Shown: positions 1-11,510, counted from the first letter of the stretch. The stretch: 64,000 nucleotides of DNA from Deinococcus aestuarii (GCF_018863415.1 NZ_JAHKSN010000002.1:512804-576803), one strand, 5' to 3'. Notes: generated by a model not told the origin, from the letters alone. Made by a program: numbers and translations.

Positions 1-510
1 CAGCACCCGGACCTCCGGCGTGTGCCCGGCCACGTGGGTCGAGAGCAGTTCCAGCGACGGGTCGCAGCCCACCAGCACGGCGGTGCGCGGCAGGCGCTCG
101 GGTGGCCCCAGCAGCTCGACGGGGACCTCACCGGCCGCCATCCGCCCACCCCCCGGCGGATGAGCCACCCCGTCGGCGGTCTGCCGGAAGCCCGGGGTGC
201 CGGTGAGCGGAAAGGCCAGCACACGCTCGGCGACCTGGGCCAACTGCACCCGGGTGTCGCCGTTCACGGTTCCGCAGAGCGTGGCCGTGACGGCGGGCGG
301 GACGAGGGTGAACAGTTCGTCCACGCGGCAGTGCAGGGCCCGCGCGAGGTGAAAGGCGATCAGGGTGCTGGGGGGGGAGACGCCGGTCTCGATCTTGTGC
401 AGGGCCTGGCGGGAGATGCCCACCCGCCGGGCCAGTTCGCTGGGCCCCAGGTGCGCCCGCTCGCGCAGCGCCTTGACATGGGAACGGAGGGTGCCTGGGG
501 CGGCGGTCAC
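1..510 (-). CDS. HTH transcriptional regulator with periplasmic-binding-like ligand domain (3' truncated by window edge)
   Basis: The reverse strand is open from a GTG at 510 to the window edge, so only the N-terminal 170 residues are seen. Residues about 8-60 form an XRE/Cro-type helix-turn-helix with the typical SELARRVGISRQALHKIETG core. From about residue 75 the sequence moves into a segment ending TAVLVGCDPSLELLSTHVAG, which resembles the substrate-binding fold that some regulators fuse to an XRE domain (the COG1910-like molybdate-binding family). A cytosolic ligand-responsive repressor or activator is inferred; the ligand cannot be told. The start is uncertain: a GGGAGG runs into the GTG, and a TACTTT hexamer lies at 522-527. 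An in-frame TTG further upstream is possible. Confidence 0.75.
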   Translation of the reverse strand, partial: MTAAPGTLRSHVKALRERAHLGPSELARRVGISRQALHKIETGVSPPSTLIAFHLARALHCRVDELFTLVPPAVTATLCGTVNGDTRVQLAQVAERVLAFPLTGTPGFRQTADGVAHPPGGGRMAAGEVPVELLGPPERLPRTAVLVGCDPSLELLSTHVAGHTPEVRVL

Positions 511-1078
511 CTCCCGAGCGTAAAGTATGGACGACGAAGCGTCAACCAAACATGCCGCCGGATCGAATGGGGGCCGGGGGTGGACGACCCGTCCCGGTTC
601 TTGTCCGGGCAGGGAGGAGCGTTCGGGGATCAGGCGCAGACCTGGGTGCGCTCGCTGTGCCGCACAACGCCGCGGTCGCGCGCAGTGGCTCGACTGTCGG
701 GGGCAGGGTGACGAAGTGGCGTTCGGAAGGGCACGCGTCGCCGGACGAGGGGCTAACCCTCAGGTCGCCGCTCCCGCGCAGGCGCACCAACCCCTTCGAC
801 CTCTCCCGCCCGTGCCGGGAGAACGCGCTGGTCCACTCCCCTGCGTGGGCTTCTGTCGAGGGGGCAGCGCAGGAATCGAGGTCGCCTGCCGAGTCACGCG
901 GCCCGGGTCTACCCAAACAGCTCCGGCGGCCCCACGGGCGCGTCCAGGCCGGGGTTCTTCTCGCCGACGGCCAGTGGAGCAGGCAGCTCAAACAGGCCAG
1001 CCAGGGGCCGGAACGCTCGGGAGTGGGGAGACGAACAAGGACGGTGGGAGCGACCCGTCCTGAACATCCCGGAAGCCC
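511..1078. other. Gene-poor stretch of about 570 bp
   Basis: I see no convincing gene here. Open frames exist on both strands but have poor composition and no recognisable domains. The only hint of former coding is on the minus strand at 909-1010. There a frame with good Deinococcus codon use ends in a plausible C-terminus (LFELPAPLAVGEKNPGLD followed by VGPPELFG and a stop) but has no sensible upstream portion. It may be the degraded 3' end of a lost gene; this is an inference from codon use only. Confidence 0.4.
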
Positions 1079-2701
1079 TCAGAAGCGGCTGGAAGGACCG
1101 CCGCGCCTTCCAAGACCGTGGGGCGAGGGTTCGAGGGCTTCCGGGCCCGCCAAGGTCGCCTCCCACCCGGGGGGCGCTTTTTTCTGGAGCACGCCCCGGG
1201 CGGAGCGGGTCACGCGCTTGACCCCGTACATCGCGCCGTCGGCGGCCCGCAGCAGCGCGTCGGGCGTCCGGGCCTCCCCGGGGGCGAGGCTCCAGCCCAG
1301 GCTGCCGCCGAGCCGCACGGTGGCGGTCCCGAGCGTGGCCCCGAGCGGGAAGGGGGCGGTCAGGACCGCCCGCACCCGGCGCTTGACCGCCCCCAGCCGC
1401 CGGGGAGAGGCGCCGGGCACGAGCAGCGCGAACTCGTCGCCGCCCATGCGCGCCACAAGCACCCCCGGGGGCAGGGCGGCCGTGAGCCGCCGGGCGAGCG
1501 TGACGAGCAGCCCGTCCCCGGCGGCGTGCCCGTACGCGTCGTTCACGAGCTTGAAGCCGTCGAGGTCGAGCACGCCCACCGCAAAGGCCCCGCCGCCCGC
1601 CTGCCGGGGGACCCGGGCCGGGTCGGTGAGCCCCGCGCAGGCCTCCCCCAGCACGGCCATGAAGCGCGCCCGGTTGGGCAGGCCGGTCAGCCCGTCGTGG
1701 AAGGCGAGGTACTCCAGGCGGCGCAGCGCCTGGCGCCGGGCGATCAGGAGGGCGGCGAGGTCCGCGAACTGCGCGAGGAGCCCCGCTTCGGTGGGGTGGG
1801 GCGGGGTGGCCCGGCGTCCGTAGAGCGTCATGGCCCCGAGCACCGGCCCGCCCGCCTCACGGATAGGGACGCTGTAGGCCCGGCGGTAGCCCGCCCCGAC
1901 CAGGCCTTCGCGCAGCGCCCCCGGGAAACCCTCCGGCGTGAGGGCGAGCACGGGTTTTCCCGCGAACACGGCCCCCCCGCAGGAGGTGGCGCGCACCTCG
2001 CGCGCGGGCCGCCGGACCTCGTGGTCCAGGGGGGGCAGGCGCGGCGGGCCGATCAGCACGAGGTCGTCTCCCTCGCACAGGGCGGCGCACGCGGCGCTGC
2101 CGGGCAGGCGCTCGTCGAGGGTGGCGATCAGGGCACCCAGGATCTCGGAGAGGGGCGCGCCCTGCGCGGCGAGGTGCAGGGCGCGGGTGTGCCCGGTGGC
2201 GAGGGCGAGGGCCTGGCGCTGGGCCGTCACGTCGCGCAGGACGGCCAGCCAGTGGGAGACCGGGCCGCCCTCCCCCAGCCGCAGGGGCGTGACCTGGGCC
2301 TCCATCCAGCGGATGTCCTCCGAGCGCAGGGGCAGGTCCACCCGGAAGGGCTCGCCCCGGGCGGCGAGGTCCGCCGCGTTCGGAAACGCCGCCCGCAGGC
2401 TCTCCCCGGCCCCCGCGAACAGGGCCTCCAGCGTGACGCCGCACAGGGCCTCCGGGCCCTGCCCCAGCAGCCGCGCGAAGGCGTGGTTGGCAAAGGCCAC
2501 CTCCCAGGCCGCGCCCGGCCAGGCCGACCCGGAGGGGGCCACCCCCTCCCGGCGGCCCAGGATCAGGGTCGGGTCGCTGCCCTGAAGCAGGGCGAGCACT
2601 TCCAGCGGCGCCTGGGCCGGAGGCCGGGGGTCCACCCGGGCGCGGGACAGGCCCGGCGACGGGGCCTGATCCCGCGGCGCCTCCTCCCAGTGCACGGTCA
2701 T
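1079..2701 (-). CDS. PAS-GAF-GGDEF diguanylate cyclase
   Basis: A 540-residue soluble signalling protein predicted to make c-di-GMP from two GTP. A PAS domain spans roughly residues 35-165 (NHAFARLLGQGPEALCG, ending in LAVLRDVTAQRQ), a GAF domain about 168-325, and a GGDEF domain about 330-500 with an intact active loop (ARMGGDEFALL). The inhibitory RxxD I-site expected five residues before GGDEF is absent (LPPG instead), so product inhibition is unlikely. The last 40 residues are a Pro/Gly-rich tail with no known fold. The ATG at 2701 is preceded, after 5 nt, by a TACACT -10 hexamer (2707-2712), suggesting a leaderless mRNA. The signal sensed is unknown. Confidence 0.88.
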   Translation of the reverse strand: MTVHWEEAPRDQAPSPGLSRARVDPRPPAQAPLEVLALLQGSDPTLILGRREGVAPSGSAWPGAAWEVAFANHAFARLLGQGPEALCGVTLEALFAGAGESLRAAFPNAADLAARGEPFRVDLPLRSEDIRWMEAQVTPLRLGEGGPVSHWLAVLRDVTAQRQALALATGHTRALHLAAQGAPLSEILGALIATLDERLPGSAACAALCEGDDLVLIGPPRLPPLDHEVRRPAREVRATSCGGAVFAGKPVLALTPEGFPGALREGLVGAGYRRAYSVPIREAGGPVLGAMTLYGRRATPPHPTEAGLLAQFADLAALLIARRQALRRLEYLAFHDGLTGLPNRARFMAVLGEACAGLTDPARVPRQAGGGAFAVGVLDLDGFKLVNDAYGHAAGDGLLVTLARRLTAALPPGVLVARMGGDEFALLVPGASPRRLGAVKRRVRAVLTAPFPLGATLGTATVRLGGSLGWSLAPGEARTPDALLRAADGAMYGVKRVTRSARGVLQKKAPPGWEATLAGPEALEPSPHGLGRRGGPSSRF

Positions 2702-2795
2702 ACGCCAGTGTATGACCTTAACGAGGGGTTTATCTATGAAAGTGCTCTCAAGGGCCCCCTCTCTGGACCCGGTTCAGCGAGGCGGGGCCAGGGGC

Positions 2796-3116
2796 TCAGC
2801 CGCCGCGCAGGGTGGTGCTGGCGAGAAGCCAGCTCTGGAACTCGGGGAGGGCGCGGTCGAAGGGCAGGGCGATGATCTCGGGGACCTCGTAGGGGTGCAT
2901 GGCCCGCACGCGCGCTTCGAGTTCGGGGTAGCGCTCGCCGGTGGTCTTGATCAGGAGGAGGGATTCGGGGTCCTCGGCGATCTCGCCCTCCCAGCGGTAG
3001 ACGCTGTGGAGCCCCGCCAGGACGTTCACGCACCCCGCCAGCCGTTCGGCGACGAGCGTGCGCGCGATCTCCCCGGCGCGTTCGGGAGGAACGGTGACCA
3101 GCACAACGAGTGACAT
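2796..3116 (-). CDS. cutA: CutA1 divalent-cation tolerance protein
   Basis: A small cytosolic trimeric protein of the CutA1 family, linked to copper/divalent cation tolerance in E. coli; its biochemical role is still debated. The 106 residues carry the family hallmarks AERLAGCVNVL, SVYRWEGEI, LLIKTT and HPYEVPEI. I chose the ATG at 3116 rather than one four codons upstream because TATGCT sits 7 nt before it, the leaderless spacing seen across the window. It ends about 95 bp before the start of the GGDEF gene on the same strand. Confidence 0.93.
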   Translation of the reverse strand: MSLVVLVTVPPERAGEIARTLVAERLAGCVNVLAGLHSVYRWEGEIAEDPESLLLIKTTGERYPELEARVRAMHPYEVPEIIALPFDRALPEFQSWLLASTTLRGG

Positions 3117-3153
3117 ACCCCGCAGCATACGCCCGCCCGGCTCAGGGCCGTCG

Positions 3154-3537
3154 TCAGGGCACTCGCCGCACCGCGCAGTTCTCGCCGGGCGTCTCGGGGG
3201 CCCCCACCGCGACGATCACGTCCTCCTCGGCGCCCACGAAGCCCTGGCAGCGCGCGAGCTGTTCGAGGTACGCGGGGCTCTGAGCGGCGGCCGCGGCCTC
3301 CTCCAGCACGCGCACGTCGCGTTCCAGCGAGGCGACGCGCTCCTGGGTCTCCCGGGTCTCGCGCACCCAGGTCACGCTGCGGTAGCCCAGGTTGCCGAGC
3401 TGGAAGGTGAGCTGCACGATCCCCAGCCCCGCGAGCAACGAGGCGAGCATCAGGGTGAAGGGCAGGCGCCGGACCTGACGCCAGCGCGCCCGCAGCCCGT
3501 GGGCCGGGTGGGAGGGCGGCGGGTCGGGGGCGGTCAT
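3154..3537 (-). CDS. FtsB/DivIC-like septum formation initiator
   Basis: 127 residues: a short cytoplasmic N-terminus, one transmembrane helix (FTLMLASLLAGLGIVQLTF, about 28-46), a coiled-coil-prone stretch (RETRETQERVASLERDVRVLEEAA) and the short C-terminal motif typical of the family (YLEQLARCQGFVGAEEDVIV). FtsB/DivIC proteins bridge FtsL and FtsQ/DivIB in the divisome; membrane location and role are inferred from this architecture because sequence conservation is weak. The ATG at 3537 is 7 nt after TATGCT (3545-3550), which rules out the longer frame beginning at 3648. It is divergent from the thioesterase gene, with a 50-bp shared promoter region. Confidence 0.75.
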   Translation of the reverse strand: MTAPDPPPSHPAHGLRARWRQVRRLPFTLMLASLLAGLGIVQLTFQLGNLGYRSVTWVRETRETQERVASLERDVRVLEEAAAAAQSPAYLEQLARCQGFVGAEEDVIVAVGAPETPGENCAVRRVP

Positions 3538-3587
3538 GGGCCAGAGCATAGCGCCGGGGCCGGGGGCGGCCCCGGCATAATGGCCCC

Positions 3588-4045
<458 letters not shown>

Positions 4046-4049
<4 letters not shown>

Positions 4050-4345
4050 GCGGCGGGTCCCACTTCGAGGACCGGGTGATGTACCAGGGGGACATCTGGG
4101 TGCGCCTCGACACCCTGCCCCGGCTGCTCGCCGAGGGCTGGCGGCGCACCTTATCTGACGGCGGCGTGGTGAGCGTGGTGCGCACCCCCTTCCAGTGGGC
4201 GGTGGCGAGTCCGGTCATCGAGATCGAGACGGGCGGGTACCTGGGCGACGTGGGCCTGTACGTGCCCGAGGTGCAGCTCCCGGAGGCGCTCGCGCTCCTC
4301 GGCGGCGGGGAGGACGCAGAAGCGCCCGACATAGAGCGGTCCTGA
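4046..4345 (+). CDS. Small hypothetical protein, weakly DUF2007-like
   Basis: A 99-residue soluble protein starting at a GTG that shares GTGA with the thioesterase stop. The C-terminal part (VVSVVRTPFQWAV and then GLYVPEVQLPEALALLGG) recalls the DUF2007 'putative signal transducing' fold, in which a variable loop is followed by a VPxxxxxxALxLL helix, but the match is weak and function is unknown. Co-transcription with the thioesterase is the only context clue. Confidence 0.65.
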
Positions 4346-4468
4346 CCCGCGCGCCGGGGCCCGGGATAGAGTGCGGGCCGCAGGGCCCGGCCGCTCCCCC
4401 GGGCCCCCCGGCCGGAAGTCCTTCCAGACTCCAGAAACGCGCCCGACTCCCCCTGTGAGGTGAACGAA

Positions 4469-5359
4469 GTGAATCAAGCGAGCATCGGCGTGGACGTCGG
4501 CGGCACCAAGATCGCCACGGGCGTCCTGAGGGCCGGAGAACTCCACGACCGCCACGTCCAGCCCACCCCCGAGACCGGCTGGGAGGCGGTCCTCGACGCC
4601 GTTGCCGCCCAGGTGCGCGAGCTTCAGGCGCGGCACCCGGACGCCACCCTCGTCGGCGTGGGCGTGCCCGGTCCCCTCAGCAGCGACCGCACCCGGGTCA
4701 AGTTCGCCCCCAACATCTACGGCTTCATCGACGTGCCCCTGGTGGACGGGTTGCGCGACCGCCTCGCCCAGCGGGTCGTATTGGAAAACGACGCCAAGGC
4801 CGCCGCCCTCGCCGAGGCGTACCTGGGCGCGGCGAGGGGCACCGAGAGCAGCGTGTACGTGACGGTGAGCACCGGCATCGGCTCGGGCATTGTGCTGAAC
4901 GGCAAAATCTGGCGGGGAAGGCACGGCATCGCCGGGGAGATCGGGCACATCACCGTCATGCCGGGCGGTCCGGTGAGCGGCGCGGGCCTCGACGGGGCGC
5001 TGGAGGCCGTCGCCAGCGGCACCGCCATCGCCCGCGACGCGAGCTACGCCCTGAACCGCGACGTGACGACCGCCGAGGCCTTCACTCTGGCCGCCCAGGG
5101 CCACCCCGCCGCCCGCCGGGTGGTGAACCAGGCGCTCAAGGCCATCGGCGTGGCCCTCGCCGACCTGCAAAAGATCCTCGACCCGGAGGTCTTCGTGATC
5201 GGCGGCGGCGTCGCCAGCGTCGGCGACCCCTTCTTCCAGGGGGTCCAGGCCGCCGCCGACGAGTACGCCGCGTCCTTCGCCCCCGTCACCATCCGCCGCG
5301 CCCAGCTCGGCCCCGACGCCGGGGTGATCGGGGCGGCGCTGGCGGCGGGGCAGGGGTAG
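4469..5359 (+). CDS. ROK-family sugar kinase (glucokinase-like) lacking zinc-binding cysteines
   Basis: 296 residues. The ATP-phosphate loop GVDVGGTKIATG is at residues 7-18 and the ROK core GIAGEIGH at 153-160, with the catalytic-region LENDAK at 105-110. ROK kinases phosphorylate hexoses such as glucose in the cytosol. The family zinc motif CxCGxxGC is present in shape but every Cys is replaced (S170, A172, A177 in PVSGAGLDGALEA), while His160 is kept. I prefer the GTG at 4469 because GAGGTG lies 6 nt upstream; an in-frame GTG at 4460 is the alternative and lacks this spacing. The gene stands alone, convergent with the aminopeptidase gene across a hairpin. Confidence 0.87.
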   Translation: MNQASIGVDVGGTKIATGVLRAGELHDRHVQPTPETGWEAVLDAVAAQVRELQARHPDATLVGVGVPGPLSSDRTRVKFAPNIYGFIDVPLVDGLRDRLAQRVVLENDAKAAALAEAYLGAARGTESSVYVTVSTGIGSGIVLNGKIWRGRHGIAGEIGHITVMPGGPVSGAGLDGALEAVASGTAIARDASYALNRDVTTAEAFTLAAQGHPAARRVVNQALKAIGVALADLQKILDPEVFVIGGGVASVGDPFFQGVQAAADEYAASFAPVTIRRAQLGPDAGVIGAALAAGQG

Positions 5360-5391
5360 ACGGGTTGAGTGGTCAGTCGTCCGTGGTAAGT

Positions 5392-5430
5392 GGGGGCCTG
5401 CACGTCGAACAACGTTGCGGGCCCCCTCTT
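5392..5430. terminator. Bidirectional intrinsic terminator
   Basis: The inverted repeat GGGGGCC (5392-5398) / GGCCCCC (5420-5426), with further imperfect pairing inside, lies between the convergent ROK kinase and aminopeptidase genes. It is followed by a weak T/C-rich run on the plus strand. Confidence 0.6.
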
Positions 5431-5431
5431 C

Positions 5432-5461
5432 TGCTGACGGCTGATCGCTGAGAGCTGACCG

Positions 5462-5463
<2 letters not shown>
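5432..5463. repeat. Intergenic GCTGACGGCTGA-type repeat
   Basis: A short run built on GCTGAC/GCTGAT units (TGCTGACGGCTGATCGCTG then AGAGCTGACCGCT). The same units recur at 38283-38346 and 39694-39768. It overlaps the stop region of the aminopeptidase gene. No coding or known RNA role is evident. Confidence 0.6.
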
Positions 5464-6700
<1,237 letters not shown>

Positions 6701-6730
6701 GGGGGGCAGGATACGCCGACAGGCTCACCC

Positions 6731-6760
6731 TTGACGCCTGACCTGGGGGGCATCTATAGT
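6731..6760 (+). promoter_or_regulatory. Sigma-70-type promoter of tRNA-Pro
   Basis: A -35 TTGACG (6731-6736) and -10 TATAGT (6755-6760) separated by 18 bp lie 15 bp upstream of the tRNA. This is the clearest full -35/-10 promoter in the window. Confidence 0.8.
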
Positions 6761-6775
6761 CTTGGGGCTGGCCGT

Positions 6776-6856
<81 letters not shown>

Positions 6857-6860
6857 GAAG

Positions 6861-6886
6861 CTCCCTCTCAGAGGGAGTTTTTTCTT
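6861..6886 (+). terminator. Rho-independent terminator of tRNA-Pro
   Basis: The stem CTCCCTC / GAGGGAG (6861-6877) is followed by TTTTTTCTTT, 8 bp after the tRNA CCA end. Confidence 0.92.
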
Positions 6887-6900
6887 TGGCCCGCTGGTGC

Positions 6901-7233
6901 TCAGTTCAGGCGTCTTCCCCGCTCGGCCTGTTCCAGCGCGCGCCAGCCCGGGGAGCCCCAGCCCAGACATCCGTCGCGGTGGAGCCGCCGCAGGGTGGGG
7001 AGGTGATACCACTCGCCGTCCACCCGCACGATCTCTCCCGGGCGGAAGGGGGCGGGGAGGAGCCGGGTCCTGGACCGTCCCCGGACGAACGCGCGGTTGG
7101 GGAAGGAGCGTCCGCCCAGGGTCCCGTTCCGGGGAGGCGGCGTCTTCCACGCCGAGTCGGCTTGCCGTCCAGAACGACGGCTCACGGCCCAGCCCGACGC
7201 GCCCAGGAGCAGGAGGAGCAACAGGACGCTCAT
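6901..7233 (-). CDS. Small hypothetical membrane-anchored protein
   Basis: 110 residues. The N-terminus is a strongly hydrophobic run ([17 protein letters not shown]), a likely membrane anchor or signal peptide, followed by a basic, Arg-rich soluble part including [16 protein letters not shown]. No family is recognised. GGGGAGG lies about 9 nt upstream of the ATG. It lies downstream of the PSP1 gene but beyond that gene's terminator, so read-through or an unseen promoter would be needed. Confidence 0.6.
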   Translation of the reverse strand: MSVLLLLLLLGASGWAVSRRSGRQADSAWKTPPPRNGTLGGRSFPNRAFVRGRSRTRLLPAPFRPGEIVRVDGEWYHLPTLRRLHRDGCLGWGSPGWRALEQAERGRRLN

Positions 7234-7256
7234 TCCGGGAGCCTCCCCGGGGACGC

Positions 7257-7293
7257 AAGAAAAGGAGAGGCCCCCCCGAAGAAGGACCCCTCC
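7257..7293 (-). terminator. Rho-independent terminator of the PSP1 gene
   Basis: On the minus strand a 10-bp stem GGAGGGGTCC / GGGCCTCTCC (with G-U pairs) is followed by TTTTCTT. It starts 16 bp after the PSP1 stop. Confidence 0.75.
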
Positions 7294-7309
7294 CGCGTCA
7301 TCCCTGTCC

Positions 7310-8137
<828 letters not shown>

Positions 8138-8358
8138 GTCCCGCAGGATGTCACGCTTCTGGGGCAGGCGTGGAGAGTCGGGGCACAAAGGGGCAGGGGG
8201 AGGGAAGGGTTGGCCCTTCCTGTCCTGCGAGGCTTCGGGGAAGTGGGCGACACCCCTTCGCGGGGCTGTCGGGCCGGAAGAGCAGGGGGGGATCTCCCCC
8301 CCGATCCGGGGCCGCATCTGTGCCCCCGGGGAGGAGGGAATCCGGCCAGGGTGGGCGC

Positions 8359-8865
8359 GTGAAGCCTCTCCCGCTCCTCCTGCTCGCCCCCCTGCTCGCC
8401 TCGCTCGCCGCCTGCGCACCCGCCATGAACCCGGTGGAGGCCAGCGCCAAGGTCGTCGACGCGATCCTTCAGCCGGGCCAGACCTGGGTCGTGAACGGCG
8501 TCACGCCGGGCGGCAAGTCGGAGACCTTTTCCCTGACGCTGGGTGAGCCCAGGCGCGCGCCGGACGGGCGGGTGTCCTACCCCCGGAACAGTGCCGAGGC
8601 CGGAACGGCGGTTCCCCCGGCGGGCTTCATCGGCATGGTCTACGCGCCCGCCGACGAGTTGGGCCCGGACATGCTGTCGGCGTCCTGGATTCGGAACGGC
8701 GCGGACGGGAAGATCAACGGCCTCAGCGGGTGCATTCTCCGGGAGCCGGGCCGCGCGAAGGACAAGACCAGACTGCCCGGTGACTACCTCTCGCTCGACC
8801 TCGGCGGGCAGCCCACTCCCCAGAAGCGGGGGATGGGAAGCTGCACCATGACCCTCCGGCAGTAA
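8359..8865 (+). CDS. Hypothetical lipoprotein
   Basis: 168 residues beginning at GTG 8359 with a lipoprotein signal peptide: [18 protein letters not shown], lipobox LAAC with the Cys at about residue 19. The mature part is polar, contains two further Cys (SGCIL, GSCTM) that could form a disulphide, and matches no family I know. It is predicted to be anchored on the periplasmic side of the inner membrane. It is divergent from the PSP1 gene. Confidence 0.75.
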   Translation: MKPLPLLLLAPLLASLAACAPAMNPVEASAKVVDAILQPGQTWVVNGVTPGGKSETFSLTLGEPRRAPDGRVSYPRNSAEAGTAVPPAGFIGMVYAPADELGPDMLSASWIRNGADGKINGLSGCILREPGRAKDKTRLPGDYLSLDLGGQPTPQKRGMGSCTMTLRQ

Positions 8866-8962
8866 CCGCGCCCCTTTCCCCCCGTCGAGCGCGGGGGTGG
8901 TCACTGCAAGGGGGCAGCCTCCCCCGGTCGTATCCGTTCCGAAGGAGCCAGTCCGGCGCCGC

Positions 8963-9340
8963 TCACGCCCGCTCGGCGACGGCCTCGATCTCCACCCGCA
9001 CGTCGCGGGGCAACCGGGCCACCTGCACGGTCGAGCGGGCCGGGTAGGGGGCCTCGAAGTACTCGGCGTACACGGCGTTCATGGCCGAGAACTCGTTCAT
9101 GTCCGCGAGAAACACGGTGGTCTTGACGACCCGGGTGAGGTCCGTTCCGGCGGCGGCGAGCACGGCCTTGAGGTTGTCGAGCACCTGCCGGGTCTGGGCC
9201 TCGATGTTGCCCTCGACGAGGGTGCCGTCGGGGCGCAGGGGGATCTGGCCGCTCGTGATCACGAGAGAGCCGAACCGGGTGGCCTGGCTGTACGGGCCGA
9301 TGGCGGCGGGCGCGCCCGCGGTCTCCACGATCTCTTTCAT
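8963..9340 (-). CDS. RidA family enamine/imine deaminase
   Basis: 125 residues of the YjgF/YER057c/UK114 family, which hydrolyses reactive 2-aminoacrylate and related enamines released by PLP enzymes. Visible hallmarks are [40 protein letters not shown] and the family signature [23 protein letters not shown] with the substrate-binding Arg and Glu. TAGAGT (9347-9352) lies 6 nt before the ATG, a leaderless arrangement. Confidence 0.95.
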   Translation of the reverse strand: MKEIVETAGAPAAIGPYSQATRFGSLVITSGQIPLRPDGTLVEGNIEAQTRQVLDNLKAVLAAAGTDLTRVVKTTVFLADMNEFSAMNAVYAEYFEAPYPARSTVQVARLPRDVRVEIEAVAERA

Positions 9341-9388
9341 GCTCCCACTCTAGCGGGGAAAGGCCCCGCCCTGGGACAGCGCGCCGCC

Positions 9389-10447
9389 CTAGCTCCCGCG
9401 CCGGAAGCGGGTCGGGCGGGAGAACACCGGGCCGAGCGCGCGGCCCAGAGACGCCGCGCGGGTCAGGGGGTGGCCGTGCCGGGCCCGCCGCATCCGCTGG
9501 AAGGCGACGATCCCCCCCAGCAGCAGGGCGCCGACGAGCCCGATCACGAGGCGGCGCTCGGGAATGAGCATCACGCCCAGCAGGGTGAAGTACGCCACCG
9601 TGAGCAGCAGGTAGGTGAGGGGACTGCTGCCCCGCCGGGCGCTCAGAAGCACGTCCACGTAGGCGGGACCGTCCCCCTGCCGCTCGGGGAGGGTGTAACG
9701 CGGCAGCCGCCCCGGGCGGTGCACGTCCACGACCACGGCGGTGATGTTGTCGGGCCCCCCCGCGTCGTTCGCCGCGTCCACCAGCAGGCGCGCGGAGCCC
9801 TCGGGGGGCAGGGGCCGGGCGAGCAGGTCGAGGAGTTCGGCGTCGGTGAGGACCCCGCTCAGGCCGTCGCTGCACAGCAGCAGGCGGTCGCCGGGGCGCA
9901 GCGGCAGGCCGAAGAGTTCGAGCCGCACCCGCTCCTCGCCGCCCAGGGCGTTGTTCACCACGCTGCGCCACTGGTGGTCGCGCGCCTCTTCTTCGGTGAG
10001 GTGCCCCAGCCGCAGTTGCTCGGCCACCCAGGAGTGGTCGTCGGTGAGGCGGTGCAGCTCGCCCCCGCGCAGCAGGTACGCCCGCGAGTCGCCCACATGC
10101 GCGACGAGGGCCGCGCCCCGGTCGATCAGCACGGCGAGCAGGGTCGTGCCCATGCCGACGTACTCGCCGACCGCGTGGCGCAAGACCGCGAGGTTCGCCG
10201 CCTGCACCGCCTCCGCGAGCCGCTCGGGGGGCTGGCCGCGCCCGCCGAGGTACCGCTGGCCCAGCGTGTCGAGCGCCAGCGTGGCCGCGAGTTCACCCGC
10301 CGCGTGCCCGCCCATGCCGTCCGCCACGGCGTACAGCCCGCCTCCCGGCAGGTCGAGGGCCAGGGCCGCGTCCTGGTTCACGTCCCGTTGCCGCCCCACG
10401 TCGGTCAGCAGACCGGAGGACAGCGGGGGCGTCACGGCGGCGCACAT
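9389..10447 (-). CDS. PP2C-type Ser/Thr protein phosphatase with C-terminal membrane anchor
   Basis: 352 residues. The N-terminal PP2C domain has all metal-binding motifs: [33 protein letters not shown] and GGPDNIT. It is followed by two transmembrane helices ([18 protein letters not shown] and [17 protein letters not shown]), so the catalytic domain is tethered to the cytoplasmic face. PP2C enzymes reverse Hanks-type kinase phosphorylation; no kinase is next to it. The start at 10447 is set by TATATT (10454-10459) 6 nt upstream; a longer frame to 10633 would overlap the mgsA 3' end and adds low-complexity sequence. Confidence 0.92.
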   Translation of the reverse strand: MCAAVTPPLSSGLLTDVGRQRDVNQDAALALDLPGGGLYAVADGMGGHAAGELAATLALDTLGQRYLGGRGQPPERLAEAVQAANLAVLRHAVGEYVGMGTTLLAVLIDRGAALVAHVGDSRAYLLRGGELHRLTDDHSWVAEQLRLGHLTEEEARDHQWRSVVNNALGGEERVRLELFGLPLRPGDRLLLCSDGLSGVLTDAELLDLLARPLPPEGSARLLVDAANDAGGPDNITAVVVDVHRPGRLPRYTLPERQGDGPAYVDVLLSARRGSSPLTYLLLTVAYFTLLGVMLIPERRLVIGLVGALLLGGIVAFQRMRRARHGHPLTRAASLGRALGPVFSRPTRFRRGS

Positions 10448-10453
10448 GTGACC

Positions 10454-10459
10454 AATATA
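10454..10459 (-). promoter_or_regulatory. -10 element TATATT of the PP2C gene
   Basis: A near-consensus hexamer 6 nt before the ATG, in the AT-rich gap after mgsA. It implies a leaderless PP2C transcript and decides the start codon. Confidence 0.65.
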
Positions 10460-10538
10460 AGGGAACCCTTCATCCCGAGCGCTTGAAAAACCACACGGAA
10501 GAGGGGGCGCGTGCCCGGACGAAAGCGTGCCCGCGACT

Positions 10539-10961
10539 TCAGCCGGGCCGCGCGGCCTCCTGCTGCCTGAGCCACAGCACCAGGGCCTCGGCGCTGGCGG
10601 GGTTGGTGGCGAGGGGCACGTCGTGAACGTCACACAGCCGGGTCAGGGCCGTCACGTCGGGCTCGTGGGGCTGGGCGGTCAGGGGGTCGCGGAAGAAGAA
10701 CACGGCGGCAATGCGCTCCTCGGCGAGCCGCGCCCCGATCTGCTGGTCGCCGCCGAGCGGCCCCGAGAGCACCCGCTCGACGTTCAAGCCGGTCTGCTTC
10801 TGAAGGATGGCCCCGGTCGTGCCCGTGGCGACGAGGGGATAGCGCCCGAGCACGTCCCGGTGCGCGAGCGCGAAGAGGGCGAGTTCGAGCTTTTTCTTGT
10901 CGTGGGCGATCAGGGCGACCTGTCGCCGCGTGCCGTCTTCCGCCTGTCCCGCCTCGGTCAT
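10539..10961 (-). CDS. mgsA: Methylglyoxal synthase
   Basis: 140 residues. It converts dihydroxyacetone phosphate to methylglyoxal and phosphate, a glycolytic bypass under phosphate limitation. Key motifs are [33 protein letters not shown] (catalytic Asp), [16 protein letters not shown] (active-site His) and [10 protein letters not shown]. The ATG at 10961 follows CACAAT by 7 nt. It lies between the YbjN-like and PP2C genes on the same strand. Confidence 0.95.
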   Translation of the reverse strand: MTEAGQAEDGTRRQVALIAHDKKKLELALFALAHRDVLGRYPLVATGTTGAILQKQTGLNVERVLSGPLGGDQQIGARLAEERIAAVFFFRDPLTAQPHEPDVTALTRLCDVHDVPLATNPASAEALVLWLRQQEAARPG

Positions 10962-11012
10962 GGCGGCAATTGTGGCACGGGCCGGGACGGGGCGGGGAAG
11001 CGGGGGGAGAGA

Positions 11013-11510
11013 TCAGGGCAGCTCGGCCTCGAAGTCCTCCACGTCGCCGAGGTAGTCCTCCATCCAGGCCTTGAGGGCCACCCGGGTGTAGCCGCCCCGC
11101 AGGGTAAAGGTGCTGTCGAGGTAGTAACCCCCCTCGTAGACGTAGGCCTGGGTGAAGAAGTTGCTGTTCCACTCGTTGGCGAACTCGGGGTCGAGGCTCT
11201 CCTCGTCGTCCCGGTAGTCCCAGTGGGTGCTGGCGGTCACGCGGTCGCAGGTCGTGCTCCGGCAGCCGCTGAACCACACGTCGAGTTCGTAGTCGCCCGC
11301 CTTCACCGTCAGGCTGGGCTCGTCGTCGCCCTGCACCGGGTTGACGGTTACGCCGTACCCGGCCTCGCGCAGGGCGGCGGCGACCGTCTGGGGCGTGGCG
11401 GCCTGGACCTGTCCGCCCCCCGGCGCGGGAGGTTGCGCCCCCCCGGCCTGGACCGCGCCGAGGCTGGCGGTGAGGACAAGGGCCGCTGCGGACGTGCCGA
11501 GTGCGCGCAT
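11013..11510 (-). CDS. Exported YbjN-like protein
   Basis: 165 residues with a cleavable signal peptide ([21 protein letters not shown]). A YbjN-like domain follows: [50 protein letters not shown]. The family is described as a putative sensory-transduction regulator, but secreted Deinococcus-type members have no known function. Two Cys close together (GCRSTTC) may form a disulphide. The ATG follows TAAGGT by 5 nt, and AAGGTGA could also act as a Shine-Dalgarno. Confidence 0.75.
   Translation of the reverse strand: MRALGTSAAALVLTASLGAVQAGGAQPPAPGGGQVQAATPQTVAAALREAGYGVTVNPVQGDDEPSLTVKAGDYELDVWFSGCRSTTCDRVTASTHWDYRDDEESLDPEFANEWNSNFFTQAYVYEGGYYLDSTFTLRGGYTRVALKAWMEDYLGDVEDFEAELP

Noticed and set aside
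542..991. Minus-strand 149-codon frame in the gap after the first regulator
   Set aside because: No domain, no start signal, mixed composition; only its neighbouring frame near 909-1010 has coding-like codon use.
8138..8419. N-terminal extension of the PSP1 protein
   Set aside because: It would overlap the divergent lipoprotein start and encodes low-complexity Arg/Pro sequence absent from the family.
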